Assembly (NCBI GenBank): GCA_018398765.1
Contig: JAHBMJ010002282.1
Span: 1-64,000 of the forward strand
Direction: 5' to 3'
Length of the DNA stretch: 64,000 nucleotides
DNA from: Chromera velia
Taxonomy: Eukaryota > Sar > Chromeraceae
Position 1 is the stretch's first letter, and each line of letters begins with the position of its first letter. The notes under the pieces were generated by a model. The model was not told where the DNA came from. It saw nothing but the letters and a program-made list of their open reading frames with translations, and searched no databases. A program made the translations under genes and the position numbers. This document shows, piece after piece, positions 46,333-57,129 of the stretch.

Positions 46333-47459
46333 TGTCGCTTCAGTGGGCGGTCCGTCTTTTTGTCCTCTCACCGACAGTCTCTTCCATAGAAACTGTCACC
46401 CATCACCCTACAGCGACACAAAAGCAGACACCCCATCACTCTCATCCATCCGCATCTCCCACAGAGCCTTCATGAATTCAAATCACAACAACAGCATTCA
46501 TGTCCCGATTGCCTCTTCTTTGTCCTTCTGTTGTCCGTCCTCCCGCCAGCTTGCATGCCTGTCGGTCTGTTTTTGCTTCTGTGCTACCCTTCCTTCCACC
46601 CGCCTTCCTGCCTCGCTAGCTCTCTGCATGTGTGTCTCTGTCTTTGTGGCTGGCTTTTCTTCGCTCCCTTCCACGGCTTCTTGATTTGGTCATGACTCCT
46701 CTGTGTTTTTACTGCTCCTCAGCACCCTTATCTTGTTTTTGCCGACCTCTTGCTTTCCCTGCTTTTCTTCTTGTGTACCTGTTCTCCTCAACCCCCTTCC
46801 CTCCTCTCTTACAGAAATAGAAACTGACCCGAAAGGTCCAGACTCGAGATGGGCACACCAATGTGCATCTGCAAGAGGGGAAAAAACACCGCGTGCGACT
46901 GAGTGAGAGATGGCATCCAACTGTTTGCGTGTGCATGTCTGGCAACGGTTCGAGTATGCCCCTTTCTCGAACCATCTGTTTTGCCCTCTTAACTAACCAT
47001 CTTTCCGATCTGTTGACACAGCTGCACTGCAGAAAGAACACCGAGGTGACTTGGAATTTCAGCAGCCTACCTTCTTGATGAATTGCAGGACCAGCCATCC
47101 TGTCCCAAAGCTCTCCTTTTGCGATGCCAGCTCTGTGGTGAACTGCAGCGGATGAGGGTGCAGAACGGAAAGATTTCAGCAGGGTCACTCCAGGGTGGCG
47201 ACTCAAACGGGAAAATTGATCTGGTAGGGGGGAAGGGGGAGTCTGAAGTAAAGTGTTACCGTGGTACCGACCCCACGACTCCAACGCAAAAGCACACCCA
47301 AGAACAGCAAAGACGTTCGAGTACACAGAGGCACGGAATCAAAGTTCTCAATCAAAATGGTTGCCCTTCACTCACCTCTCCAGAAGCGCTTGCGTGGGCA
47401 AGAACTGCAGAGAGCGCAGGAATGCAATCTCCCACTGCGGCATCAACCGAAGTCTCCAT
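42846..47459 (-). CDS. Large leucine-rich-repeat protein (ribonuclease-inhibitor type), frame interrupted at a C6 run
   Basis: Exons, read right to left, are 47459-47376, 47142-47071, 46279-46198, 45881-45789, 45526-45449 and 45216-42846; all phases close. The first 80 residues are not LRR; repeats begin at FKTLNLSKCGLSDSAGG and continue with units such as LEYLDLSENRLWSLSMEAL, LGLDVSNNPLGPSGVATLA and LQVLDLGDNDMRAEGVGG, about 26-30 residues each as in ribonuclease-inhibitor/NLR-type LRRs. No NACHT, kinase or membrane segment is seen. The last exon changes frame once at the C run 44911-44916; one extra C makes a continuous 926-residue protein, which fits a sequencing undercall or a recent lesion. 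Likely an intracellular protein-binding scaffold; partner unknown. Confidence 0.82.
46284..46328. repeat. (AC)n microsatellite abutting an LRR splice acceptor
   Basis: On the coding (minus) strand the GT run ends in GTGCAAAG, which is the acceptor of exon 3 at 46279. The repeat therefore replaces the usual pyrimidine tract. Confidence 0.7.
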
Positions 47460-48240
47460 TTTTTGTCACCTGCAGACAAACTCAGGTAGAAAACAGCTTG
47501 CTGTTCAATGTGATGCGATATGAATCACGTTCGTTGCAAGTCGTTTCCCTCTATAGAACGCATACAGAGCAGTCATACAAGTCCAACCTGTCTGCTTGGC
47601 TAAGATGTCAACGGACAATGCCCCTCGATTTTTTCAATTTCTTCCCGGCGGAGGGAATCAATTGATGTTGGGGGAGAGAGGAGACGGGATTCAATCAAGG
47701 GCAGATCATGCACGCGTTTCAAACAGCGTCGCGATCGAAGAAAATCAAACAGAGAAAAATCCAAGTGGATGCTGACAGGAAAGGGACCGAACATGAGAAA
47801 GTACTGGAGTCGAAGGAGTGCTGGAACTGCGCAATTGGACATTGAGTGAAGACAATGTGAAGACACGTCGGAGCGAACATGATCGAGCATGATCGAGCCA
47901 AGCAGAATGCCCAAGTTTTTGAATATTTTTGAATCAGGGCTTGCGGGCCCGGGGCCCGCCCGGACGCGCACGCCCACGTGCGGAGTCACCGCGCGAATGT
48001 CTTTTATGAAACGTTAAATTTTGATACGTTTTTGATGACTCGTCTTGCTAAGAGTACTAACAAAAATTCTGTATTACCACTACCATGGTACGCCACCGCC
48101 GCCAGGTACGGTGGTACCTCTTGCTCCAGCCGTCCGATAAGCAAATTAATTTGGTTCCTTCAGGTTTCTCCTATCTGTATACATCCATACGCACTGTGTA
48201 GGTATCCATATCGACTTATATTTACCCCCAAGAAGGCTTC
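47460..48240. promoter_or_regulatory. Upstream region of the LRR gene with GC block
   Basis: A palindromic GGGCCCGGGGCCCGCC block at about 47947-47963 lies some 490 bases before the LRR start codon, beside the repeated word TTTTTGAATATTTTTGAATC. The rest has no gene signals. Regulatory role is inferred from the recurring layout. Confidence 0.35.
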
Positions 48241-48254
48241 CTATGGTTGATCTG

Positions 48255-48510
48255 GAGTGGCCGCCAAAGCCTGGGCGCCAAAGGCGCCTAGGAAGGCGTC
48301 CGGCTGCCAAAGCCCGCGACCGCGCTGAAGACGCGGGCTCGCCAAAGCCCGACCACGCCGAAGGCGCGCGGCCATGCCAAAGCCCGACCGTGCCGAAAGC
48401 ACAGCCACGCCAAAGCCTAACCGTACCGAAGGCACGGCCATGTCAAAGCCCGACCATGCTAAAGGCGCGGCCATACCAAATTAAGCCCGACCGTGCCACC
48501 CCAAAGCCCA
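48255..48510. repeat. Degenerate 33-bp tandem repeat (CCAAAGCCCGACC...GCCGAAGGC)
   Basis: At least five units of 33 bp are visible, starting CCAAAGCCCGACC and containing an internal short palindrome GCCGAAGGC followed by RCGGCCAYG. A single related stretch occurs near 50808-50858 (GCCAAAGCTCTGACGTC...GCCAAAGCCC), with CCCCCAAGAAGGCTTCC / GGAAAGCTTCTTGGGGG words nearby at both sites, suggesting one repeat family. Because 33 is divisible by three it yields a repetitive open frame, which I do not consider a gene. Confidence 0.7.
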
Positions 48511-49198
48511 CAGCTCTATCAGCTGTTTGTATGCATGCATGCACTTCGATGCAAAAGCTGTCTGAAAAACGTCTCGGTCTTCTGGCCTGTTACTGTATGT
48601 CGGTCCGCTACGGTCAGCACCTACTTTTAGGCTGGCGAATTTGGTCTGACCGTGTTTGTATACTTTTCTTTTTCTAAAACGTCCGGTGGGCAACAATACA
48701 CCCCAAGACGTTGTTGAGGACATCGCGAGCATATCTGGTGTTAGACTGTGAACGACGTTCCAATTTCCAACACTGCCAGTCATAACGTTCTTATGGGTCC
48801 ATGATTCATACGTACGGCACTCTCAGATTTTTTATGGTAGAGACTTTTTTGAAGCGTTTGCTGGCTTTGCTTTATCTTTGTTCTCTTTTTCACCAGCAAA
48901 GGCAATGAACTGAATGGTTGTATTGACTCCAAGACCGGTAAGCCAAAGGAGCTAACCATTGCCAACCGATGAAGTGCGATCTTGTTGAGCTGCTGCTAAT
49001 CTTTTGATGCAGGAATCGCTGCGACCAGCACAGTGTCACACACCTTTAGAAAAAGAAAGTATGTTGGAGACAGAGATAGATGGGATAAGCATGCTTGTGT
49101 CTGTCTTTACCTGGCTGTTCTTACCTGTGGCTGTGTCTGCGTACCTGACTACCTGCCTCACAAAATGGCTATCTGCATATAGCACCTATCGGTCAGGA
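48511..49198. other. Intergenic, no supported gene
   Basis: Unremarkable sequence between two tandem repeat fields. No domain-bearing frame, RNA or transposon end was found. Confidence 0.5.
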
Positions 49199-50012
49199 GG
49201 GGTTAATGAATGAATGAATGAATGAATGAATGGATGGTTACATGGATGGATGGGTGACTGAATGTCGGGATGCATGAGTGAGTGAGTGGGTGCGTGAGTG
49301 AGTGAGTGAGTGAGCGAGTGAGTGAGTGAGTAGGTAAGTGGGTGGGTGGGTGAGTGAGTGAGTGAGTGCGCGAGCGAGTGAGTAAGTGAGTGAGTGGGTA
49401 AGTGAGTTGATGAGTGAGTGAAGGTGGGTGAAAGAGTGAGAGAGTGCGGGTGGGTGAGTGAGTGAATGAATGCATGAATGCATGAATGCATGAATGAATG
49501 AATGAATGAGTGAATGAGTGAGTGAGTAAATGGATGAGTAAGTGACCGTGGTATGGGAGTGAGTGAGTCAATGAGTGAGTGAGGCTGTGTGGGTGAATGG
49601 CTGAGTGAGTGAGACAATGAGGAAGTTAGTGAATGAATGAATGAATGAATGCGTAGGTGAGTGAGCGCGGGTGTCACACTGAGTACGTAAGTGTGGGAGT
49701 GAGTGAAGAAGTGAGTGGGTGGGTGAACAAATCAGTGAGTGAATGAATGATTGGGTGGGTAGGTGGGTGAGTGAGTGAATGGATGAATGATTGAGTGAAG
49801 GTGAGTGAAAGAGCTAGTGAGTGCGGGTGGGTGAGCTAGTGAGTAAATGAGGGCGTTGGTGAATGAGGCAGTAGGTGAATGAATAATGAATGAATAATGA
49901 GTGAGTGAGCGTGGGTGAGTGCGTGAGTGTGAGAGTGAGTGAAGAAGTGAGTGGGTGCTTGAATGAATCAGTGAGTGAGTGAGTGGCTGAGTGAGTGAGA
50001 GAGTGAGTAAGG
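49199..50012. repeat. 0.8-kb (GAGT)n/(GAAT)n tetranucleotide satellite
   Basis: The tract is almost wholly TGAG and TGAA tetranucleotides with sporadic TGGG, TGCG and TGGA variants. Both kinds of unit intermix, and longer blocks recur with small changes, which points to slippage plus segmental duplication. Frames reading SLTHSLTH are artefacts. Confidence 0.9.
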
Positions 50013-50937
50013 TCGGCAGTGTACAGAAGGAAGTGAAGAAGGCTCTCGCCTTCGATACTTTTACTGGTCGACGCGGTAACTGGGCTCCGAGAAGCAATGA
50101 ACAGTTGGAGACTGGCTTTCACACTTCCAATCTGATGCATCGCCTGTAAGCGAAAACAGAGCCAGCTCACCATCGGTTGATCCTGACGTGTTTATTGAAA
50201 ACGCAGTGAATCAAAAAAAAGTTAAAGAGAAACAGAAAGGGAGAAAGAATGGGAAACAGCCTAGGGCATAGCAGGTGCCTTCTCTTGACGCAGGAAGAGA
50301 GGAGAACGAAGCGTCAGACTAGTATGTCAGACACGGAATTGCTTGATTCTGCTGTATATACGCCGCCTGCGTTTGACCGCGCAGCCCGTCCCGCGAACAG
50401 AAATATGAGGAGAAGTAAAATTAAAAGCTTTAAACTACTTTAAACTCCTTTGAACTAGCTATATAATTGCATCATGAAAAATAATTTAAAATTCAGTTCA
50501 GATAAAGCATTTTATTTCAAATTTCACTTTACATGTTATTTCAATTTTTTTTATAGTAGATGATTTAACTAGTGGTTTAAATTAAATTTGAAAGAGCCGA
50601 ACGGGTTTCGGTGTATGGTTTGAAGACATTCTAGAACGGATCTTGGTGTCTTAAAGAGCCTTATCCAGAAAAGCAGTGAAGCGTCAAGGGGGTAGTTATA
50701 ACATTTTTAAGCTACTGTGGGCTGGAGCTGTATTGCATACTAGAAAGAATTAGCTTTCTATCGTTGGAGCCCTGATGATATTACATATTAGAAAGAATGA
50801 GCTTTCTATTGCCAAAGCTCTGACGTCAAAGGCGCCAGCCTGCCAAAGCCCGGAGTTTGATTGACAAACCATAGAGTCACAGGAAAGCTTCTTGGGGGTA
50901 CTCATATTATTCAGTCTGCCTCCTGAGCTGTGCTAGG
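50013..50937. other. Intergenic, no supported gene
   Basis: A minus-strand stretch at about 50150-50020 after a CTTACAG acceptor-like site could be an orphan exon, but nothing links to it. The remainder is AT-rich, with TAGAAAGAATTAGCTTTCTA-like inverted words around 50735-50805. Confidence 0.45.
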
Positions 50938-51181
50938 AATCTCCCTGAACCTAAGTGCCATTTGAAAAAATGTAATCAAGATGATCTCTATCTGTGACAT
51001 CATTTTTCAAGAGACCGTCTACGCCTGCGGCGTAAACGGTCAAGACACCGTCCAGATATGCGGCTTTGGCTTTCAAGAGACCATAAATGATCCGCGCCTG
51101 CTAGTGCCTGCGGCGTAGACTTTCAAGCTTATCCAAAAATGCGGCTTGAACTTTTAAGTGGTAGTTAGGTTCAGGGAGGTC
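50938..51181. mobile_element. MITE family 2, copy b (244 bp, perfect 8-bp target duplication)
   Basis: Inverted relative to the copy at 36054-36287. It starts AATCTCCCTGAACCTAAGTG and ends GTTAGGTTCAGGGAGGTC. It is flanked by identical GTGCTAGG at 50930-50937 and 51182-51189, which fixes the element ends and suggests a recent insertion. The interior repeats CGCCTGCGGCGTA and TTTCAAG modules. Confidence 0.9.
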
Positions 51182-52980
51182 GTGCTAGGCTGTGCTAGGT
51201 TGTACACTATTGTACACTCTTTAAAAAAAAGAAAAAAAAACTTTGCTGATATTTTCTATAAAAAAAGCTAGATCTTTTAATTCAATGAATTTCATATTTT
51301 AGACTATTTATGACTATTTTAGCGTCTTCTAGCCTATCGACTTGAGTGACTATCACTATTTATAGTATAAACACAATATCTTATGGTTCTTACCTAATCT
51401 TACCAAAGAAAGAAGCAAGCAGGAAAGTGCGAGGGAAACAGAAAAGGATAAAGAGGTAATGGGGAGAGGGACAGACAGACTGAGACCTAGACCGAGACAG
51501 TTTGAAACAGACAGAAAAACAGGGAGAGGGGGTGGGAGGGATAAGGGGGAGACTCCCTGGGAGAGAGAGAGAGAGAGAGAGGGAGGGAGAGAGAGAGAGA
51601 GAAAGAGAAAGAGAAAGGGGACAGAGAAGGAACGAAGGAAGAAAAGTGAATGAATGAATGAATGAATGAATGAATGAAAGAAAGAAAGAAAAGAATTTAA
51701 AATACCCCAGGCTCCCCCAGCCTGTCCCCAGGAAAGACAAACGAAAGGCAATGACACGGTTACGGTCACTCAGACAAGGTGGTCAGGGGGCCTGAATAGA
51801 CATACATGACATACATAGATACATGCAGGCAGTGAGGCAGACATATTCATGGAGAGGCACATTCTGACAGAACTATACACAACGAGTACGAGGGATACCC
51901 TGTATGCCTCTTTTCTTTCCCTCTCTTTTTGCTTTACGAGGGACAAACGGACAAACAGAGAACAGCGAGGCCGCAGACAGATCAATAGACAGATAGACGG
52001 GTACAAACAGGCAGAATCTGACAGGGGTGAATGCAGACAGACAGACAGACAGACAAACTACATACTATCTAGTACTTCCTTCTCAACATTCCCCTCTCAG
52101 GCACATCGACTGATACAACCAGAAGCAGAGACCGAAACACAAACGAAAGGCTGGACGGACCAACAAACAAAAAGACAGAGAGACAACATCGCGTCGTTGC
52201 TAGAGAAACAGAGAGGAAGCCAGGCCGTCGGCAGGCCGGTTGGCAGGCAGGCACGCAGGCAGGCAAGGAAGCCCTTACAAACATATATGCACTTTAGGCA
52301 AGCAGGCGAGACATTAGATTGGGCGAACAGGTGAATCAACAGCTTTATCCACAGAAATACAGACCGACTGACATGAAGACAGACACATGAACCGACGTCT
52401 CTGGTGCGCACACACCGTCACATCACTTGAAGGACAGAATGGCAAACAAACAGATAGTCAGACAAGGAGATAGAGAGACAAGCAGAGAGCACAACGGAGG
52501 TGAAAACAGATACAGGAAGAGACAGATAGACAGTTTTGGACTGATAGATGGATAGACAAATCGAGAGATACGTGTTCCCTGTCTCTCTCTTGTGTGTCCG
52601 ACAAGCGTAGAAACTTCATCCAGGACCTCAGAGAAAAAGGGAGGAAGAAAAACAGACACTCACGCCGATAGACAAACAGACAAACATAAGAACAGCCGAC
52701 ATTGTTCTCTACACTTCGTGTCACAAACGCAGACGTCGGTCGAGTGTCAAAGAGTGGGCAAGGGTGGACCAAGGGGACAGACAGGCAGGCACATGTTTCC
52801 TGAGCAACTAAGTGAAGCACATTTCTTTCTGGATACTACTACTCCACTGCACTACATAAACAGCGTCTCCTTATCTTTCAACGCATCTGTCATTCCTCCA
52901 TCCATCTTAGTCACCTGCATTAGCCCTATTCATCCGCAGACCGGCCTCTGGAAAACCTTTCAATTTCTTTGCACACGACC
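51182..52980. other. Purine-rich simple-sequence region without a supported gene
   Basis: From about 51420 the plus strand is GA-rich with (GA)n at 51560-51605, (GAAT)n at 51648-51676, GACA words at 52036-52055 and GGCAG/GCAGG words at 52225-52265. The strand asymmetry resembles intron sequence of this genome on the minus strand, so it could hide introns, but I found no exon with recognisable content. Confidence 0.45.
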
Positions 52981-53586
52981 CTAGCTGCACACCGCGCCCT
53001 CACTCGGCACTGCGTTGGGAATGTACCCGTACTGGGCGACCTGCAGAGCCAAGACCGCCAGGCCCGCCACCGCGCCGAGGTAGGCGATGCCCTCCACTGC
53101 CCCGATGAAACCTCCAGGCCCGGCAGGCAGACCTTTTCCTGTTTTCACCTTTGTATACGCAGACAGGCCCACCATTGCGACAACAGCCAGGTAGGAAAAC
53201 CCCTCAAGGGCCCCGTAAAGTCCGAAGGGACCCGCGGGGAGGCCGCACCCAGTCGTTCGTAGTGTGTACAGACTCCAGAAGTAGAAGGGAAGGAGAGGTG
53301 CGGTTCCAGTCGCAACGAAGGTGGCTGGGCCGAGTGCCTTGAGGCTCTCGACGTCCGTCGATTCTCCTTGGTCCTCTTCGCTCATCTTAAGGGAGACGGC
53401 GCGGTCGGAGACGGGGAAGGGCGTCTCAGAGAACCCCGACGGAGTCCCTGGCACACCTTTGTGATCTCCTCTAGAGAAAATGGAGGAACGGGACAGATGA
53501 CGAGGCAAAGAAGGGGGCGTGGTAAAGCACTCGCACGGCAAGAGGCAGGTAGCTGCCGCAAGAACCATAAAGACCTGCTTGGACAT
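52981..53586 (-). CDS. Plastid-type membrane protein with internally duplicated GLPAGP repeat
   Basis: Single exon, 201 aa, ATG at 53586. The leader looks two-part: a hydrophobic signal peptide (MSKQVFMVLAAATCLLPCEC), a phenylalanine at the junction, then a Ser/Arg/Pro-rich transit-like stretch to about residue 65, the arrangement used for plastids of secondary origin. The mature part has three to four hydrophobic helices and two copies of one unit: GLPAGPFGLYGALEGFSYLA (about residues 114-133) and GLPAGPGGFIGAVEGIAYLG (about 150-169), each followed by a helix. I do not recognise a named family. A thylakoid or plastid envelope location is inferred from the leader only. Confidence 0.75.
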   Translation of the reverse strand: MSKQVFMVLAAATCLLPCECFTTPPSLPRHLSRSSIFSRGDHKGVPGTPSGFSETPFPVSDRAVSLKMSEEDQGESTDVESLKALGPATFVATGTAPLLPFYFWSLYTLRTTGCGLPAGPFGLYGALEGFSYLAVVAMVGLSAYTKVKTGKGLPAGPGGFIGAVEGIAYLGAVAGLAVLALQVAQYGYIPNAVPSEGAVCS

Positions 53587-56500
53587 CTTCAGCGCAGCTC
53601 CCGTACTCTGTAACTCCCCTTGTTCAGGAACGAGACGGAACTCAAAGTTGTGACTGTTACTGATACGGGCACACGCAAGGGGCTCTCAAGGTGCCGTGAA
53701 GTTCAAGAGAACGTATGTACATATGTGGCACGGTTGCAGCTTAACGGCAGCATGGCTGACATGCACTCTTGAATCACAGGGCCAGGGAGGCGGCTATGGT
53801 TCCGAGACGGAGACGGCTATAGCTTGACGGCATAGCATTGCAGAGCCGCGCGCTCTACATGTGCGTAGACGGGCGACCTCGGCGTCTCCTGAATCAGATG
53901 AAAGACGAGAAGTCGATCCAACAGAACCCTGCCACTACCTGCCACACTGATGAACCACGATTTAATTGGATTCCACGTTGCTCTGATCATAATTAAACTA
54001 AATTAAACTGTTCTAATTAATGTTACTTTGTGCAGATTTTCTATAAATAATTACTATAATGATTACCTTACCGACACTACACGCCACTAAAAAGACAAAC
54101 TTTCAAGTTCATTCCTATTTATTCCAATCTTAAATGCAGTTTCCTCCCCTTCCAATACAACTAAATGCAACTTTGTCTTTCAACAATTAATCCATGCTAA
54201 TTCGCGTGCCTACGGTGCAAAAATTTGAGACAATGTCTGCGTTTGCGATATAGAGTTTGAATCTGAGTTTCAAGATATAGCCCGTATCTATGATACGGAT
54301 AAAAACCATGTACATGGATAACTTTAAATATGAATGTATTTAAGGGGCTTATAGAATGAAGTTATAATATGAAAAAGGTCTAAATAATGTTTCTTTAGAA
54401 AATGTTTTTTTAAAACTAAATGTGTAAAGTGCATGTTAATTAAATTTTAGAAGATCAGTGATGTATTAAGGATTAAATTGAAATCAATTTTTGTTTAAAA
54501 AGGAAAAAACTGAAAATGTATATACAAAGTTGACTAAAAAGTTGAACATTAAACAATATATATCATTTTTAAAAAAGGTTCTTGTTCTACCAGTACCAGT
54601 GCTTGACACGGTATGAGTCTGAAGCTTTTTTCGCTGCCAAGTACTGTTCGCCAGCGCCTCGGCAAGGCTGCATTCCACTTCAGTGACTGTAGAGCCAGAG
54701 CCCGGGCACCTTTCCCAGTCCCGGCGTTTCGTTTCGGGTTTGAGGCTCCTCTAACCGACACCAACGCCAAAGGGCTCTGAGCACGCACCTGGAAAAGACA
54801 GGCAGGAAGAAATGTCGACAGGCTTCTGTCGGGGTGATTCGGCCACTTCACTGCATGAGTTGAGTTGATGATCGATGAGTGCATGATCGAGGGTCATGCA
54901 GCAAATTTGACAGAAGCCTGGAAGAACCGCAGACCTCGAAGAAGGAGGCGACGGTTCACTGGACCCACCGTGCCACAAAAGAGGTGACGCATGAGGGGCA
55001 TGTGCGCGCAAACCCGACTGGACAGTGACCAGTGGGTGGAAAGGACAGACAGACAGACAGGCTGACAGGGGAGCGAGGTCTCCAGGAAGAAATTTGGAGA
55101 GCTGGCTGACTTCGTGTCTCATCTCTGCGTCTGTCTATCTGTCTGTGTGCACGTCATGCTCATGTTGGGTGCCTGGCTGCTTCTCTTTTTCCTTCGCACT
55201 GATACTTGTAGGGAACGGGGTGTGGAACGGTTTCAAACAACTGCTGCAACGGTAAAGTACACACTCATCTTGCAGACAAGCCACCCACCCACCCATCCAC
55301 GCATAGTCATTTCAAGAAGAAGACAGTTCGTTCGTTTGTTCGACCTCCTACTCGACGGTCGAATTCCTTCTGTCTCTCTCTCTTTCCCTCTCTGTGGCGG
55401 GACCGCTGTACCTGTCTGTGTCCGAGTTCCTTTGAAAATTTGATCTCGATTGACTGTCAATTGCATGCGTTACAAAACCATGTATACGTCGGAAGAAAGC
55501 TTCCCTCGTCCCAATCCCTGCCAGTGCCTTTCTCGTCGCTTCTATTGCTCTCCCTTCTCTCGTGTCACCTCTCTTGAACTTTTGCATACACACAACCAAC
55601 CGCAAGGCTTCAATCAATCAATCAAGTCATAGGGGGGCATGCAGACTAGATGGGATCCGACGTCCATCCATCAGAGTGTCAAAATTGAGTGAGTGAATGG
55701 CAAAGCAAGCATCCATCCATGCCCGTCTTTCCGGGACCATCCATCGGGTCACTTTTTCCCTTTCGCGCGTCCTCACGATCTCTCTTCTGCTCTGTGCCAT
55801 GCAAGAAAAAGAGTAAGAAAGAGAGAAAAAACCAAAGCCGAGAAAGGGAGAAAGAAAGGAGGCGGTGACGGCACGAAAAGAGAAGGGGTCTCCAGAGTTC
55901 GATGTCAAGTAACTGTCATTCCGTTCTTTCACGCTTTCACGCGAAGTGAGTGACTGACACAGAAAGAGAAGATGGACGAGCGGATAAGATGGATCCCGAT
56001 GGAGGAAAGGGAAGGAAGGAAGGAAAGGAGGAAGAAAAAAAGGAGAGAAGAGGCAAACCCGAAAGGCACAACTAAGGAATCTCTTCCCTCTCTCTCCCCT
56101 CCTTCGTGAGCGATTGTATCAAGAAGCCGACACACAGAAAGACAGGAAGTCAGAGAGACAGAGCAAAAAACGTGCACAGAGAGAGAAAAGGACGAGACAG
56201 ACAGAAGGACGCCGTTACTTCTCTTCTTCCTCCATTGTTCCCAACAAAAGTTTTTTCACCCCCTTCTCTGCTCTGTGTTGACACAGAGAGATGCACAGAG
56301 AAAGGGAGATGCCCCCTTATAGACTGCGAGAGCACTCCTCTCCTCTTCCCTTCCCTTTCCTCCAATCATTTTGCGGTTTAGTGAGTAGAGAGAGAGACGG
56401 CCGCAGAAAGACAGACACCGGCAGCTGCCGACTCTCTTTCATCAAGGCCCGCCGTCCGTCCTTACAAAAGAAAAGGAAAAGAAAGAAAGCAAGAGACAGG

Positions 56501-57129
56501 CAGACATACTACATTAGTGCAGACAGTTGGGAAGAGAAGAGACAACAGCGAAAGAGACAAAACTGTACAAGCAAGACACACGAACTATGACGCTAGGTAG
56601 GAAAGAGACAGAAAAGGGAGGCAAGCAATCACTTAAAGGGGGGGGGAGAGGTCAATCCAGAAAGAAGCTCACGCTCTTTGAACAGCGCGAAATGAGTCGA
56701 GAAAAAAAGGAAGGAAACAAACAAGCCTCGATCTTCCTTTTCTCCCCCCCCCTACGCACACGCAAATACACAGACACAGACAGAATGAAGGCATGCAGCA
56801 AGACGACAACACAACACAAACAACGCAGGAAAAAAACAAAAATCACGAGATCGTGAACGGATCCGCGGACACAGAGAGAGGAACCCTCTGTGCAGAGCCT
56901 GTCTTTTTTTGTATATCTTTCTCTTCACGAACATCTATGCATCTTTTCCTGTCCTGATGTTCAAAAGCGATTGCATCGTCACTGATCTGTCTGGTCTGGC
57001 TTACTGTCTTCTGTCTCTGTAAGGCGTATCTTTCTGTCTGTTTCTTTCTCTCTTCTCTATCTGTCTTTTGCATCCTCTCACGGATTGACTTCACTTCCAT
57101 GCACTCACACACGTCCTGTCTTCCTTCAT
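53587..57129. other. 3.5 kb without a supported gene
   Basis: A GC-containing patch (CAGAGCCGCGCGCTC near 53843) precedes the plastid-type gene. About 53940-54560 is AT-rich, with GCCTACGGTGC and TTTCAAGATATAG words near 54210-54290 reminiscent of a decayed MITE. About 55630-57100 is purine/pyrimidine-skewed simple sequence. Some open frames around 54500-55120 on the minus strand have acceptor-like sites but no recognisable content. Confidence 0.45.

Noticed and set aside
48241-48677. Repetitive frames over the 33-bp tandem repeat
   Set aside because: Open only because the unit length is a multiple of three; no start context, no domain, and open on both strands.
50020-50150. Orphan exon-like stretch after a CTTACAG site
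   Set aside because: No donor, no partner exon, and it runs straight into the satellite.
49186-50170. Long frames reading Ser-Leu-Thr-His repeats
   Set aside because: They are translations of the TGAG/TGAA satellite and exist in several frames at once.
54484-55122. Minus-strand frames that could be exons of a gene
   Set aside because: Several acceptor-like sites but no chain that keeps a sensible protein, and no recognisable domain.
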